64,000 nucleotides of DNA from Microvirga mediterraneensis (lineage in GTDB: Bacteria > Pseudomonadota > Alphaproteobacteria > Rhizobiales > Beijerinckiaceae), in assembly GCF_013520865.1 (NCBI RefSeq), contig NZ_JACDXJ010000001.1, positions 4,201,501 through 4,265,500 of the forward strand, read 5' to 3'. The translations under genes were made by a program, and so were the position numbers. Each line of letters starts with the position of its first letter. Position 1 is the first letter of the stretch. Shown here piece after piece: positions 38,301 to 45,989 of this stretch. A model generated the notes under the pieces. The model was not told where the DNA came from and made no database searches. It saw only the letters and a list, made by a program, of their open reading frames with translations.

Positions 38301-38838
38301 CTTCCCCTTTGCCCGCTTCCCGGGCGTGGACGTGCTGCTCGGGCCCGAGATGCGCTCCACGGGCGAGGTGATCGGCCTCGACCGCGGCTTCGGCGTGGCC
38401 TTCGCCAAGAGCCAGCTCGGCGCCGGAAGCCAGGTCCCAAAGACCGGAATCCTGTTCGTGTCGGTCCGCGACTCGGACAAGGCCCGCATCCTGCCCACCG
38501 TCCGGATGCTGGAGGAGATCGGCTTCCGGATCGTGGCGACGGCCGGAACCCAAAAGTTTCTTGAGGAAAACGGCGTCAAGGCGACGCGGATCAACAAGGT
38601 TCTGGAAGGGCGCCCGCACGTGGTGGATGCCATCAAGAACGGCGATATTCAGCTGGTCTTCAATACCACCGAAGGAGCAGGCGCTCTCTCGGATTCCCGG
38701 TCTTTACGACAGGCTGCCCTCTTGCATAAGATACCTTACTACACCACTCTTGCAGGAGCGATCGCCGCGGCCGAGGGCATCAAGGCATACCTCAGCGGCG
38801 ATCTCGAAGTCCGGGCGCTTCAGGAATACTTTGCCTGA
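35368..38838 (+). CDS. carB: Carbamoyl-phosphate synthase large subunit
   Basis: Single-chain large subunit of 1156 residues that makes carbamoyl phosphate from bicarbonate, ammonia and two ATP. Two ATP-grasp halves are clear: first [21 protein letters not shown] and [14 protein letters not shown], second [18 protein letters not shown] and [13 protein letters not shown]. The C-terminal MGS-like allosteric domain ([24 protein letters not shown]) is present. It is about 80 residues longer than the E. coli protein because of an insert near 170-210, common in alphaproteobacteria as far as I know. It is followed by greA. Confidence 0.98.
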   Translation: MPKRTDISSILIVGAGPIIIGQACEFDYSGTQAVKALKEEGYRIVLVNSNPATIMTDPDLADATYVEPITPEIVAKIIEKERPDAILPTMGGQTALNCALSLKKMGVLDKFNVEMIGATAEAIDKAEDRQLFREAMTKIGLDTPKSRLANASALKKADRDAYLAELARMEAMDMHPGDKKRMIAAYKLRWDAGENDRRKRYQEHAMGEALIALSEVGLPAILRPSFTMGGTGGGIAYNREEFLDIVERGLDASPTNEVLIEESVLGWKEYEMEVVRDKADNCIIICSIENFDPMGVHTGDSITVAPALTLTDKEYQIMRDASLAVLREIGVETGGSNVQFAINPENGRMIVIEMNPRVSRSSALASKATGFPIAKVAAKLAVGYTLDEIANDITGGATPASFEPTIDYVVTKIPRFAFEKFPGAEPTLTTAMKSVGEAMAIGRSFPESLQKALRSLETGLTGLDEIEIEGMGKGDDKNAIKAALGTPTPDRILKVAQALRLGISHDEVYESCKIDRWFLEQLQDIVDLEAKVKAHGLPQTPGAFRHLKAMGFSDARLAVLTRKTEAEVREARRALAVRPVFKRIDTCAAEFASPTAYMYSSYAAPFAGQPADEATPSDANKVIILGGGPNRIGQGIEFDYCCCHACFALKDAGYETIMINCNPETVSTDYDTSDRLYFEPLTQEDVLEIIETERSKGTLHGVIVQFGGQTPLKLARALEEADVRILGTSPDAIDLAEDRDRFKRLLDKLHLKQPKNGIAYSVEQARLIAADLGLPFVVRPSYVLGGRAMAIIRDETQFEDYLLGTLPSLIPSDIKARYPNDKTGQINTVLGKNPLLFDRYLSDAIEVDVDCLADGKDVFIAGIMEHIEEAGIHSGDSACSLPPRSLSPETIAELERQTKALALGLDVGGLMNVQYAIKDGVIYVLEVNPRASRTVPFVAKVIGEPIAKIAARIMAGEPLAKFALTPKELPHIGVKEAVFPFARFPGVDVLLGPEMRSTGEVIGLDRGFGVAFAKSQLGAGSQVPKTGILFVSVRDSDKARILPTVRMLEEIGFRIVATAGTQKFLEENGVKATRINKVLEGRPHVVDAIKNGDIQLVFNTTEGAGALSDSRSLRQAALLHKIPYYTTLAGAIAAAEGIKAYLSGDLEVRALQEYFA

Positions 38839-38944
38839 GGCATCCGGCCTCACATTGGAACTGCGAAGCTTCTGGTAAGTTTTCGTTGACATGCGAGGGC
38901 GCTGGAAACAGCGGCCTCGTACCTCTTTTTGGACGAGACAAACG

Positions 38945-39421
38945 ATGGACAAGGTCCCTCTGACGATCAAGGGTTTTGCGGCGCTCGAGGACGAACTCAA
39001 GCACCGGCAGCAGGTTGAACGCCCCCGGATCATCCAGGCGATCGCGGAAGCCCGCGCGCTTGGCGACCTGTCGGAAAACGCCGAATACCATGCCGCCAAG
39101 GAAGCCCAATCCCTCAACGAAGGCCGGATCCTTGAGCTCGAAAGCCTGATCTCCCGCGCCGAAGTGATCGATATCGCGAAGCTCTCCGGCGACCGGATCA
39201 AGTTCGGCGCCACGGTGAAGCTCGTGGACGAGGACACCGAGGAAGAGAAGACCTACCAGATCGTCGGCGAGCCCGAGGCGGATGTGCGCTCGGGCCGCGT
39301 CTCGGTCGCCTCCCCCATCGCCCGCGCCCTGATGGGTAAGACCATCGGCGATACGGTGGAGGTCTCGACCCCTGGCGGCGGAAAGTCCTACGAGGTCGTC
39401 GGCGTCCGGTTCGGCGCCTGA
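38945..39421 (+). CDS. greA: Transcription elongation factor GreA
   Basis: 158 residues, the standard length. It rescues backtracked RNA polymerase by stimulating transcript cleavage. The N-terminal coiled coil ([42 protein letters not shown] in pieces) carries the tip acidic residues in GDLSENAEY. The C-terminal FKBP-like domain has [21 protein letters not shown] and [13 protein letters not shown] 38945 gives the conserved MDKVPLT start. It follows carB by 106 bases. Confidence 0.97.
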   Translation: MDKVPLTIKGFAALEDELKHRQQVERPRIIQAIAEARALGDLSENAEYHAAKEAQSLNEGRILELESLISRAEVIDIAKLSGDRIKFGATVKLVDEDTEEEKTYQIVGEPEADVRSGRVSVASPIARALMGKTIGDTVEVSTPGGGKSYEVVGVRFGA

Positions 39422-39442
39422 CCGTGAAAGGGGGCAGGAGCG

Positions 39443-39955
39443 ATGAGAAATCCCATGATGTCCCCCTTCTCCCGACGTAGCATCCTCAAAGCTATCGCCT
39501 GTGCCGGCCTCGCCGGCGCAGGATTTTCCGTGCCTGCCCGAGCCCAAGCCTTCCCGCAGGCGTTCTCGTCATTCTCGGTCGATGTGAGCGCTCTGAAGGA
39601 CAAGGGTCTCGGCCCCTTCGCCGATCTGGTCGGCGCGGCCGCGCTCGATGAGTTGCGGCGCTCCTTTGCCGACCGCGTCGATCCGCGCGGGCCGCGTCTG
39701 GTGCTGGTCCTCACCAGCGTCACCATGACGGCGTTTCCCGACGGCGGCGTCGGATACAAAGGCCGGGGCGGAGGCAGCGGGCACGACGCCCTGGAAGGCC
39801 AAGCGCTGGCCGTAGGCCGCAGGGGCGAAGTCCTGGCCGCCCATCCGATGCTGGCCGTGCGCGACGTGAACACCAGCCCGCTCACTCCCGACGAGCAGGG
39901 CCGCGCCGTCATGATCGCACAGCATTACGTGCGCTGGCTCAGGCGGGAGATTTGA
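39443..39955 (+). CDS. Tat-exported protein of unknown function
   Basis: 170 residues. The N-terminus MSPFSRRSILKAIACAGLAGAGFSVPARA is a twin-arginine signal (SRRSILK) with cleavage after ARA. The mature part of about 135 residues has no family I recognise. A Gly-rich loop (GYKGRGGGSGHDALEG) and RDVNTSPLTPDEQGRAVMIAQHYVRWL are the notable segments. It starts 21 bases after greA, so it may be read through from that gene. Confidence 0.75.
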   Translation: MRNPMMSPFSRRSILKAIACAGLAGAGFSVPARAQAFPQAFSSFSVDVSALKDKGLGPFADLVGAAALDELRRSFADRVDPRGPRLVLVLTSVTMTAFPDGGVGYKGRGGGSGHDALEGQALAVGRRGEVLAAHPMLAVRDVNTSPLTPDEQGRAVMIAQHYVRWLRREI

Positions 39956-39968
39956 TCCTCAAAGGGAT

Positions 39969-40070
39969 GTCATTTCGAACGAAGCGCAGCGAAGATCCGG
40001 GATCAGGCGCAATACAAGGCGCCCTTTCGTCCAGAGATCCCGGATTCCGCTTCTGCGGCTCCGGGATGAC
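39969..40070. repeat. Intergenic inverted repeat (GATCCGGGATC type)
   Basis: Begins GTCATTTCGAACGAAGCGCA and ends GCTCCGGGATGAC; the inner arms GATCCGGGATC and AGATCCCGGATT can pair. It fills the gap between the Tat protein gene and the convergent lrp gene. Similar GTCAT...CCGGG designs occur at 12348, 51593 and 62785. Confidence 0.65.
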
Positions 40071-40073
40071 GAA

Positions 40074-40574
40074 TCAACCCTCGACTTCCGCCACATCCTC
40101 GATCGGCACCAAAGGCTCGTCCTTGATCAGGTCGAGGGTGAGCGCCGTGCGCACGTTGCGCACGTTCGGCAGGGAGGTGAGCTCGGATACGAGGCTCTGG
40201 AAGGATGCGAGGTTCGGGGCCACGCATTTCAGGATGAAGTCGATATCGCCCGAGAGGGTCCAGCACTCGCGGACCATGGACCAGTCCTTCACACGCTGCT
40301 CGAATTCCTGCAGCTCTTTCTTGCCCTGGATGTCGAGCTGCACCATGGCGAAGCAGACGATCTCGAAGCCGAGGTTCTTCGGGTCGAGGATCGCCCGATA
40401 GGCCTTGATGATCCCGGCGCTTTCCAGCGCCCGCACCCGGCGCAGGCATGGGGGCGCCGACAGGCCCACCCGGCGGGCCAGCTCCACATTCGTGATGCTG
40501 CCGTCGGCTTGCAGTTCTTTCAGAATGGCCCAGTCGATGGAATCGAGGCGTCCGCGCACGGTAACTCCGCTCAT
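40074..40574 (-). CDS. Lrp/AsnC family transcriptional regulator
   Basis: 166 residues from ATG 40574 (MSGVTVRGRLDSIDWAIL). The N-terminal winged helix-turn-helix is seen in LDSIDWAILKELQADGSITNVELARRVGLSAPPCLRRVRALESAGII, and the C-terminal RAM ligand domain in VCFAMVQLDIQGKKELQEFEQRV and VRECWTLSGDIDFILKCV, in pieces. It faces away from the ELM1-trxB operon, whose start lies 163 bases off, so it may control those genes. The effector is probably an amino acid. Confidence 0.93.
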   Translation of the reverse strand: MSGVTVRGRLDSIDWAILKELQADGSITNVELARRVGLSAPPCLRRVRALESAGIIKAYRAILDPKNLGFEIVCFAMVQLDIQGKKELQEFEQRVKDWSMVRECWTLSGDIDFILKCVAPNLASFQSLVSELTSLPNVRNVRTALTLDLIKDEPLVPIEDVAEVEG

Positions 40575-40737
40575 GCACGATCGGGCAAGGGAACCGGCGG
40601 GCCGCCTTTGCCTGACCATACGGCATCAGGTCAAAAAATCTCGTCTTGGCTGAGTAGACCGTGTAGAGGGTCTACACAAGAAGGACAGGCGATTAAGTCG
40701 CAACGAACTTCATGAACTCCACAGGCTCATTGATCGA

Positions 40738-41751
40738 ATGTTGCGCAAGGATAGCCGCCTTATCACCTGGGTGCTGACGGATGGCAAGGCCGGGGACGAG
40801 CTGCAGGCTCTGAGCGTCGCGGAGGCCCTCGGCCTCACGCCCGAGATCCGCCGGGTCACCCCGCGGCCGCCCTTCAGCTGGCTCATGCCCCGGGGCCCCA
40901 TCGACCCTCGCGAGCGGCCGGGTGCTCCCGGCAGCCCGGTCGCGCCGCCCTATCCCGACCTTCTCGTCGCGTCGGGCCGCCGGGCCGTGGCCTACCTGCG
41001 CTTCGTGAAGAAGGCCTCGGGCGGGCAAACCTACACGGTGTTCCTCAAGGATCCCCGCACGGGCCCCGACACCGCCGACTTCATCTGGTCGCCCGAATAC
41101 GACCGCCTGCGAGGCCCCAACGTCCTCAACACCCTCACCCCGCCGCACCGGATCTCGGCCGGGAAGCTCGAAGCGGCCCGCGCCCGTCCCGATCCGCGCC
41201 TCGCCTCCCTCCCCCGCCCGCGTGTCTCGGTCCTGGCCGGCGGCAACAGCCGCCACCATCGCTTCACGGATGAAGACGTCGCCCGCTTCCTTCGACACCT
41301 GACGGAGGTGGCCGAGACGGGAGCCGGCCTGATGGTCACCGCCTCGCGGCGCACGCCGGACGCCCTACGGGAAGCCCTGGCGGACCTGACCGCCCGGCAC
41401 GGCGGCTTCTTTTGGGACGGCACCGGCACGAACCCCTATGTGGATCCCCTCGCCCAGGCGGATGCCATCGTCGCGACGGCGGATTCCTTCAACATGATCG
41501 GCGAGGCCGCCGTGACAGGACGGCCGATCCTGGTCTTCGAGCCCTCGGGGGGGCACCCTAAACTGGATGTTTACATGCGGGCCCTGAAAGCCCATGGAGT
41601 TGTGCATCCGTTCGCGGGTCGTCTTGAAGGACAGCCCTATGAACCCCTAAATTCAACACCCAAGGTCGCGAAGGCCATTGCCGAGGGCTTCAGGCGCCAC
41701 CGCCGCGCCCTCGGCCTGCCGGACATCGCCCTATCACTGGAGACCCCCTGA
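40738..41751 (+). CDS. ELM1/GtrOC1 family protein (mitochondrial fission ELM1 homologue)
   Basis: 337 residues matching the Mito_fiss_Elm1 family, which has a glycosyltransferase-like fold. [22 protein letters not shown] opens the domain, [17 protein letters not shown] lies in the middle and [29 protein letters not shown] near the end. The bacterial function is not known; some relatives are suspected to act in cell-surface glycosylation. Its TGA stop overlaps the trxB ATG (TGATG), implying translational coupling. Confidence 0.85.
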   Translation: MLRKDSRLITWVLTDGKAGDELQALSVAEALGLTPEIRRVTPRPPFSWLMPRGPIDPRERPGAPGSPVAPPYPDLLVASGRRAVAYLRFVKKASGGQTYTVFLKDPRTGPDTADFIWSPEYDRLRGPNVLNTLTPPHRISAGKLEAARARPDPRLASLPRPRVSVLAGGNSRHHRFTDEDVARFLRHLTEVAETGAGLMVTASRRTPDALREALADLTARHGGFFWDGTGTNPYVDPLAQADAIVATADSFNMIGEAAVTGRPILVFEPSGGHPKLDVYMRALKAHGVVHPFAGRLEGQPYEPLNSTPKVAKAIAEGFRRHRRALGLPDIALSLETP

Positions 41752-42713
41752 TGGCCCATTCTCACGCCAAGCTTATCATCATCGGCTCGGGCCCCGCGGG
41801 CTATACGGCGGCGATCTACGCGGCGCGCGCCCTTCTCGAACCCGTGATGATCTCCGGCTTCCAGCCGGGCGGGCAGCTCATGATCACCACGGATGTGGAG
41901 AACTACCCGGGGTTTGCCGACGTGATCCAGGGCCCCTGGCTCATGGAGCAGATGCGCATGCAGGCCGAGCATGTGGGCACCCGCATGATCTCGGATCACA
42001 TCACCAAGGTGGACCTGAAGCAGCGTCCCTTCCGGCTGGAGGGCGATTCCGGCGAAACCTATACCTGCGACGCGCTGGTCGTCGCGACCGGAGCCCAGGC
42101 CAAGTGGCTGGGCCTGCCGTCCGAGGGCCAGTTCCAGGGCTTCGGCGTCTCCGCCTGCGCCACCTGCGACGGCTTCTTCTATCGCGGCAAGGAAGTCGTG
42201 GTGGTGGGCGGCGGCAATACCGCCGTCGAAGAGGCGCTCTACCTCGCCAATCTCGCCTCCAAGGTCACCCTGGTCCACCGCCGGGATTCCCTGCGGGCCG
42301 AGCGCATCCTGCAGGATCGCCTGTTCAAGCATCCCAAGGTCGAGGTGATCTGGAACTCGGCCGTCGAGGAGATCTGCGGCTCGGAAAACCCCTCCTCCGT
42401 GACCCATGTGCGGCTGAAGAACCTCGTCTCGGGCGAGGCGTCGGATTACAAGACCGACGGCGTCTTCATCGCCATCGGCCACAAGCCGGCGACGGAGCTC
42501 TTCACCGGCCAGCTCGACATGAAGCCCGGCGGCTACCTGCTGACGAAGCCCGGCTCGACCGAGACCAACATCCCCGGCGTCTTCGCGGCTGGCGACGTGA
42601 CGGACGACATCTACCGGCAGGCCGTGACCTCGGCAGGCATGGGCTGCATGGCGGCCCTGGACGCGGAGCGTTACCTGGCCGCCCTCGAGGCCACTCAGGA
42701 AGCCGCCGAATAG
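41751..42713 (+). CDS. trxB: Thioredoxin-disulfide reductase
   Basis: 320-residue flavoenzyme that reduces thioredoxin with NADPH. The FAD motif [16 protein letters not shown] is at the N-terminus, the redox-active C136-A-T-C139 in [10 protein letters not shown], the NADPH motif [14 protein letters not shown], and the second FAD motif [21 protein letters not shown]. It is translationally coupled to the ELM1-family gene. The Lrp gene upstream and LysR gene downstream form an arrangement I recognise from other rhizobia. Confidence 0.97.
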   Translation: MAHSHAKLIIIGSGPAGYTAAIYAARALLEPVMISGFQPGGQLMITTDVENYPGFADVIQGPWLMEQMRMQAEHVGTRMISDHITKVDLKQRPFRLEGDSGETYTCDALVVATGAQAKWLGLPSEGQFQGFGVSACATCDGFFYRGKEVVVVGGGNTAVEEALYLANLASKVTLVHRRDSLRAERILQDRLFKHPKVEVIWNSAVEEICGSENPSSVTHVRLKNLVSGEASDYKTDGVFIAIGHKPATELFTGQLDMKPGGYLLTKPGSTETNIPGVFAAGDVTDDIYRQAVTSAGMGCMAALDAERYLAALEATQEAAE

Positions 42714-42828
42714 GGTTTATTAACAACTGGTTAGTCCTCAGGCCGATTTCCGGTTGCATCGGACCCACGGCTCATAAGAGATAAGAGTTGCCTTGCGTCA
42801 CGAGCATGCGAGGCATGAGGGGAACGCC

Positions 42829-43719
42829 GTGGACTGGGATAAAATCCGGATTTTCTATACGGTCGCTGAAGCGGGCAGCTTCACCCGGGCCGGGGACGAT
42901 CTGGGTTTGAGCCAATCGGCCGTCAGCCGACAGATCAGCGCCCTGGAGCGCGAATTGCGGGCTCCCCTCTTCCACCGTCACGCCCGCGGGCTGATCCTGA
43001 CCGAGCAGGGCGACCTGCTGTTCAGGGCCGCCCGGGACATGCGCATGCGGCTGGAAACCACCAAGGCGCGGCTCGTCGAGACCAGCGAGCGGCCTTCAGG
43101 CGAGCTGAAGGTGACGACGACCGTCGGTCTCGGCTCCATCTGGCTCGCCCAGCGCATCGCCGAGTTCCTCGACCTTTATCCGGACGTGCGCGTCGAGCTG
43201 ATCCTATCCAACGAGGAACTGGACCTCGCCATGCGCGAGGCCGATGTAGCCATCCGCCTGCGCCGCCCGGCCCAGCCCGATCTGATCCAGCGCCGCCTCT
43301 TCACGGTGCATTTCCACGTCTATGCCTCGGCCGACTACCTGAAGCGGTTCGGCGAGCCCAAGACCCTCGAGGATCTGGACGAGCACCGGATCGTCTCCTT
43401 CGGCGGCGACCAGCCTTCCTATCTCATGGCCGTGCACTGGCTCTCGACTGCCGGCCGCGAGGGGCGCGAACCTCGGCAGTATCACTATGTCGTGAACAAC
43501 ATCACGGCTCTGAAGCTGGCGGTCGAGACGGGAGCGGGCATCGCCGTGCTTCCGGATTACGCGGTGGTCGGCAATCCGGACCTGATCCAGATCCTGCGGG
43601 ACGTGGAGATGCCGTCTCTCGACAGCTACCTTGTTTATGCTGAGGAAATGCGCTCCGTCGCCCGCGTCCAAGCCTTCCGCGACTTCCTGATCTCCAAGGC
43701 CCAGCGCTGGACGTTCTAG
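42829..43719 (+). CDS. LysR family transcriptional regulator
   Basis: 296 residues from GTG 42829, with GAGGGG 6-8 bases ahead; this yields MDWDKIRIFYTVAEAGSF, the normal LysR N-terminus, while TTG 42793 would add 12 residues without a good site. The HTH (FTRAGDDLGLSQSAVSRQISALERELRAPLF) is clear, and the substrate-binding domain follows (VRVELILSNEELDLAMREADVAIRL). Conserved next to trxB in relatives as far as I recall. Effector unknown. Confidence 0.93.
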   Translation: MDWDKIRIFYTVAEAGSFTRAGDDLGLSQSAVSRQISALERELRAPLFHRHARGLILTEQGDLLFRAARDMRMRLETTKARLVETSERPSGELKVTTTVGLGSIWLAQRIAEFLDLYPDVRVELILSNEELDLAMREADVAIRLRRPAQPDLIQRRLFTVHFHVYASADYLKRFGEPKTLEDLDEHRIVSFGGDQPSYLMAVHWLSTAGREGREPRQYHYVVNNITALKLAVETGAGIAVLPDYAVVGNPDLIQILRDVEMPSLDSYLVYAEEMRSVARVQAFRDFLISKAQRWTF

Positions 43720-43947
43720 CTCCGAATCCCCGCCAAGCTCGATGGCTCTTCCAATTTTGTCTGTGAGATGACGCGAGCCATGCGCCCGGTGCAGCCCTTT
43801 TATGAGGCATGCTGCATTGCAAATAGGCGCTTGGCGGCCGATATCACCCGTGGCTGATTTCAACGCGGCAGTGCTTTTCTTCCTCCCGGCGCTGCCGTGT
43901 CGGCCGTTCCCTCTGGAAGGTTTTGACTTTTGTCGGACCTCTACTTT

Positions 43948-43976
43948 AGCCGGGCTTCGCGCCCGGCTTTTTTTTT
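43948..43976 (+). terminator. Strong intrinsic terminator
   Basis: Perfect 8-bp stem AGCCGGGC / GCCCGGCT around TTCGC, followed by nine T residues. It lies 229 bases after the LysR stop and 16 bases before the convergent fadD stop. The 228-base stretch between LysR and this hairpin (43720-43947) contains no convincing gene; it may be the LysR 3' UTR or a small RNA. Confidence 0.9.
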
Positions 43977-43991
43977 GCCTCGCGCCTGCGA

Positions 43992-45719
43992 TCAGGAGCG
44001 GCCCTGCTCCACCTCTTCCTTGAGCGCACGGCGCAGGACCTTGCCCACATTGGTCTTCGGCAGGGTCTCCCGGAATTCGATCCGGCGCGGCACCTTGTAG
44101 CCGGTGAGGTTCTCACGACAGAACTCGCGCAGCTCTTCGACGGTGAGAGCCTGGTCCCGGCGGACCACATAGGCCACGACCGTCTCGCCGGAATGTTCAT
44201 CCGGCAGACCGATGACAGCGGCTTCCATAACGCCCGGGTGCTTGACGATCACGTCTTCCACTTCGTTCGGATAGACGTTGAATCCGGACACGAGGACCAT
44301 GTCCTTCATCCGGTCGACGATCTTGATCTGCCCGTCGGGCAGCATCACCGCCACGTCGCCGGTCCGGAACCAACCGTCTGCCGTCATGACCTTCGCGGTC
44401 TCGTCGGGCCGCTGCCAGTAGCCGGCCATGACCTGGGGTCCCTTCACGCAGAGTTCTCCCCGCTCGCCGGGCGGGAGAGCCGTTCCGTCGCTGGAGCGGA
44501 CGGAGACGTCCGTCGAGGGCAGCGGATAGCCGATGGTGCCGGTGAACTCCTCGATGTCGAGCCTGTTGGCGCAGACCACGGGCGAGGTTTCGGACAGGCC
44601 GTAGCCCTCGACGATGGGCTGCCCCGTCACCTGCTTCCATTTCTTTGCCACAGCCTCCTGGGTGGCCATGCCGCCGGAGACGGAGAAGACCATCTGGGAG
44701 AAATCGACCTTCTCGATCCCAGGCGCATTGGCCAGCGCGTTGTAGAGCGTGTTGAGGCCGGACATGAGGGTGATCCGGCTCTTCTGCAGGGTCTTGACGA
44801 AGCCCGGAATGTCGCGCGGATTGGCGATCAGGAGCTGGCACCCGCCGATCCGCGTCATCAGCATGCCGCAGACCGTGAGGGCGAAGATGTGGTAAAGCGG
44901 CAGGGCCGTGACCATCAGGTGGTCCTCCCGGTCGCCGAAGAACGGCCGCATCCAGGCCTCGCATTGGAGCACGTTGGCCGCCACATTGCGATGGAGCAGG
45001 GTCGCGCCCTTGGCGATCCCCGTGGTGCCGCCCGTATATTGCAGGAAGGCGACGTCGTCGGGCGACACATTCACCGGCTGGGGCTTCTGCCGCCCCCCTT
45101 GGCCGATGACGGTCCTGAAAGCGATGGCCTGGGGCAGGCTGAAGGGCTTCACCGCCTTCTTCACATGGCGGGAGACCAGATTGACGACGGCTCCCTTGAG
45201 GCCGAGGAGATCGCCCGGCGTGACCAGGATTACCCGGTCGAGCGTCAGGTCCGGCACGGATTCCTCGACGGTCGCGGCGAAGTTCTCGAGCACGAACAGG
45301 AAGCGCGCCCCGGAATCCTTGAGCTGGTAGGTCAGCTCCCGCGGGGTATAGAGCGGGTTGACGTTGACCACCGTGCCGCCGGCCAGCAGCACCCCGAACA
45401 GGATCGTCGGAAAAGCCATCACGTTCGGCAGCATGATCGCCACCCGGTCGCCCTTCTTCAGTCCCTGGGACTGAAGCCAGGAGGCGACCGCATCGGCCTC
45501 CCGCCCCAGGCTCGCGTAGGTCATGCGCGTGCCGAAGCTCTCGACGGCGGCCCGGTTCGGATAACTGGCGACGGCCTGGCGGAAGATGTCGTTGAGCGTC
45601 CCGATCCCGGCCTCGTCGATCGTCTTGGGAACCTGCGCCGGGTAGGAAGCGAGCCAGGGGCGGGCGGCATAGGGATCCGTCGCGCCTGCCGTGGCAGGGG
45701 CCGGGGTCGACACGGTCAT
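43992..45719 (-). CDS. fadD: Long-chain fatty acid-CoA ligase
   Basis: 575-residue AMP-forming acyl-CoA synthetase that activates fatty acids for beta-oxidation. The AMP/ATP signature YTGGTTGIAKGATLLHRN is present, as are GYGLSETSPVV, WFRTGDVAVMLPDGQIKIVDRMKD and the C-terminal catalytic Lys region GKVLRRAL. ATG 45719 (MTVSTPAPATAG) has CGGAGGAC upstream and is chosen over the earlier frame opening at 45947. It stands alone. Confidence 0.94.
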   Translation of the reverse strand: MTVSTPAPATAGATDPYAARPWLASYPAQVPKTIDEAGIGTLNDIFRQAVASYPNRAAVESFGTRMTYASLGREADAVASWLQSQGLKKGDRVAIMLPNVMAFPTILFGVLLAGGTVVNVNPLYTPRELTYQLKDSGARFLFVLENFAATVEESVPDLTLDRVILVTPGDLLGLKGAVVNLVSRHVKKAVKPFSLPQAIAFRTVIGQGGRQKPQPVNVSPDDVAFLQYTGGTTGIAKGATLLHRNVAANVLQCEAWMRPFFGDREDHLMVTALPLYHIFALTVCGMLMTRIGGCQLLIANPRDIPGFVKTLQKSRITLMSGLNTLYNALANAPGIEKVDFSQMVFSVSGGMATQEAVAKKWKQVTGQPIVEGYGLSETSPVVCANRLDIEEFTGTIGYPLPSTDVSVRSSDGTALPPGERGELCVKGPQVMAGYWQRPDETAKVMTADGWFRTGDVAVMLPDGQIKIVDRMKDMVLVSGFNVYPNEVEDVIVKHPGVMEAAVIGLPDEHSGETVVAYVVRRDQALTVEELREFCRENLTGYKVPRRIEFRETLPKTNVGKVLRRALKEEVEQGRS

Positions 45720-45852
45720 TGTTGTCCTCCGCTTCGGGGCGAGGTTGGTTTCCTGGGAGATGGCGTCTCCATAAGGGGATAACTTGGCGCGGGCGAGCCC
45801 GTTTGTCGATGGAAATAGTTTAGAGCTGAACGATTGGATAAGTGTCCCCTCA

Positions 45853-45933
45853 CCTCTCCCCGGATCTCGGGTGTTCCCGAGATCCGTGCCGGCATGCTCA
45901 AGTCGGGAACACCCGACTTGAGATGGGGAGAGG
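45853..45933. repeat. Nested multi-hairpin intergenic repeat
   Basis: An outer inverted pair CCTCTCCCC (45853-45861) / GGGGAGAGG (45925-45933) encloses two hairpins: GGATCTCGGG..CCCGAGATCC (45862-45885) and CTCAAGTCGGG..CCCGACTTGAG (45897-45922). The two hairpins also share GGGTGTTCCCGA-like centres (GGTGTTCC and GGAACACC are reverse complements), so they could pair with each other. It lies between the fadD and EF-G-like genes. Confidence 0.75.
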
Positions 45934-45989
45934 CGAAGCGGCGCCATATGCGGCTACCTTCGCGCTCGGGAGAATGAGCCCTTGAACGC

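Noticed and set aside
36667..38619. 650-codon minus-strand open frame inside carB
   Set aside because: Antisense shadow; carB on the plus strand is intact with both ATP-grasp halves.
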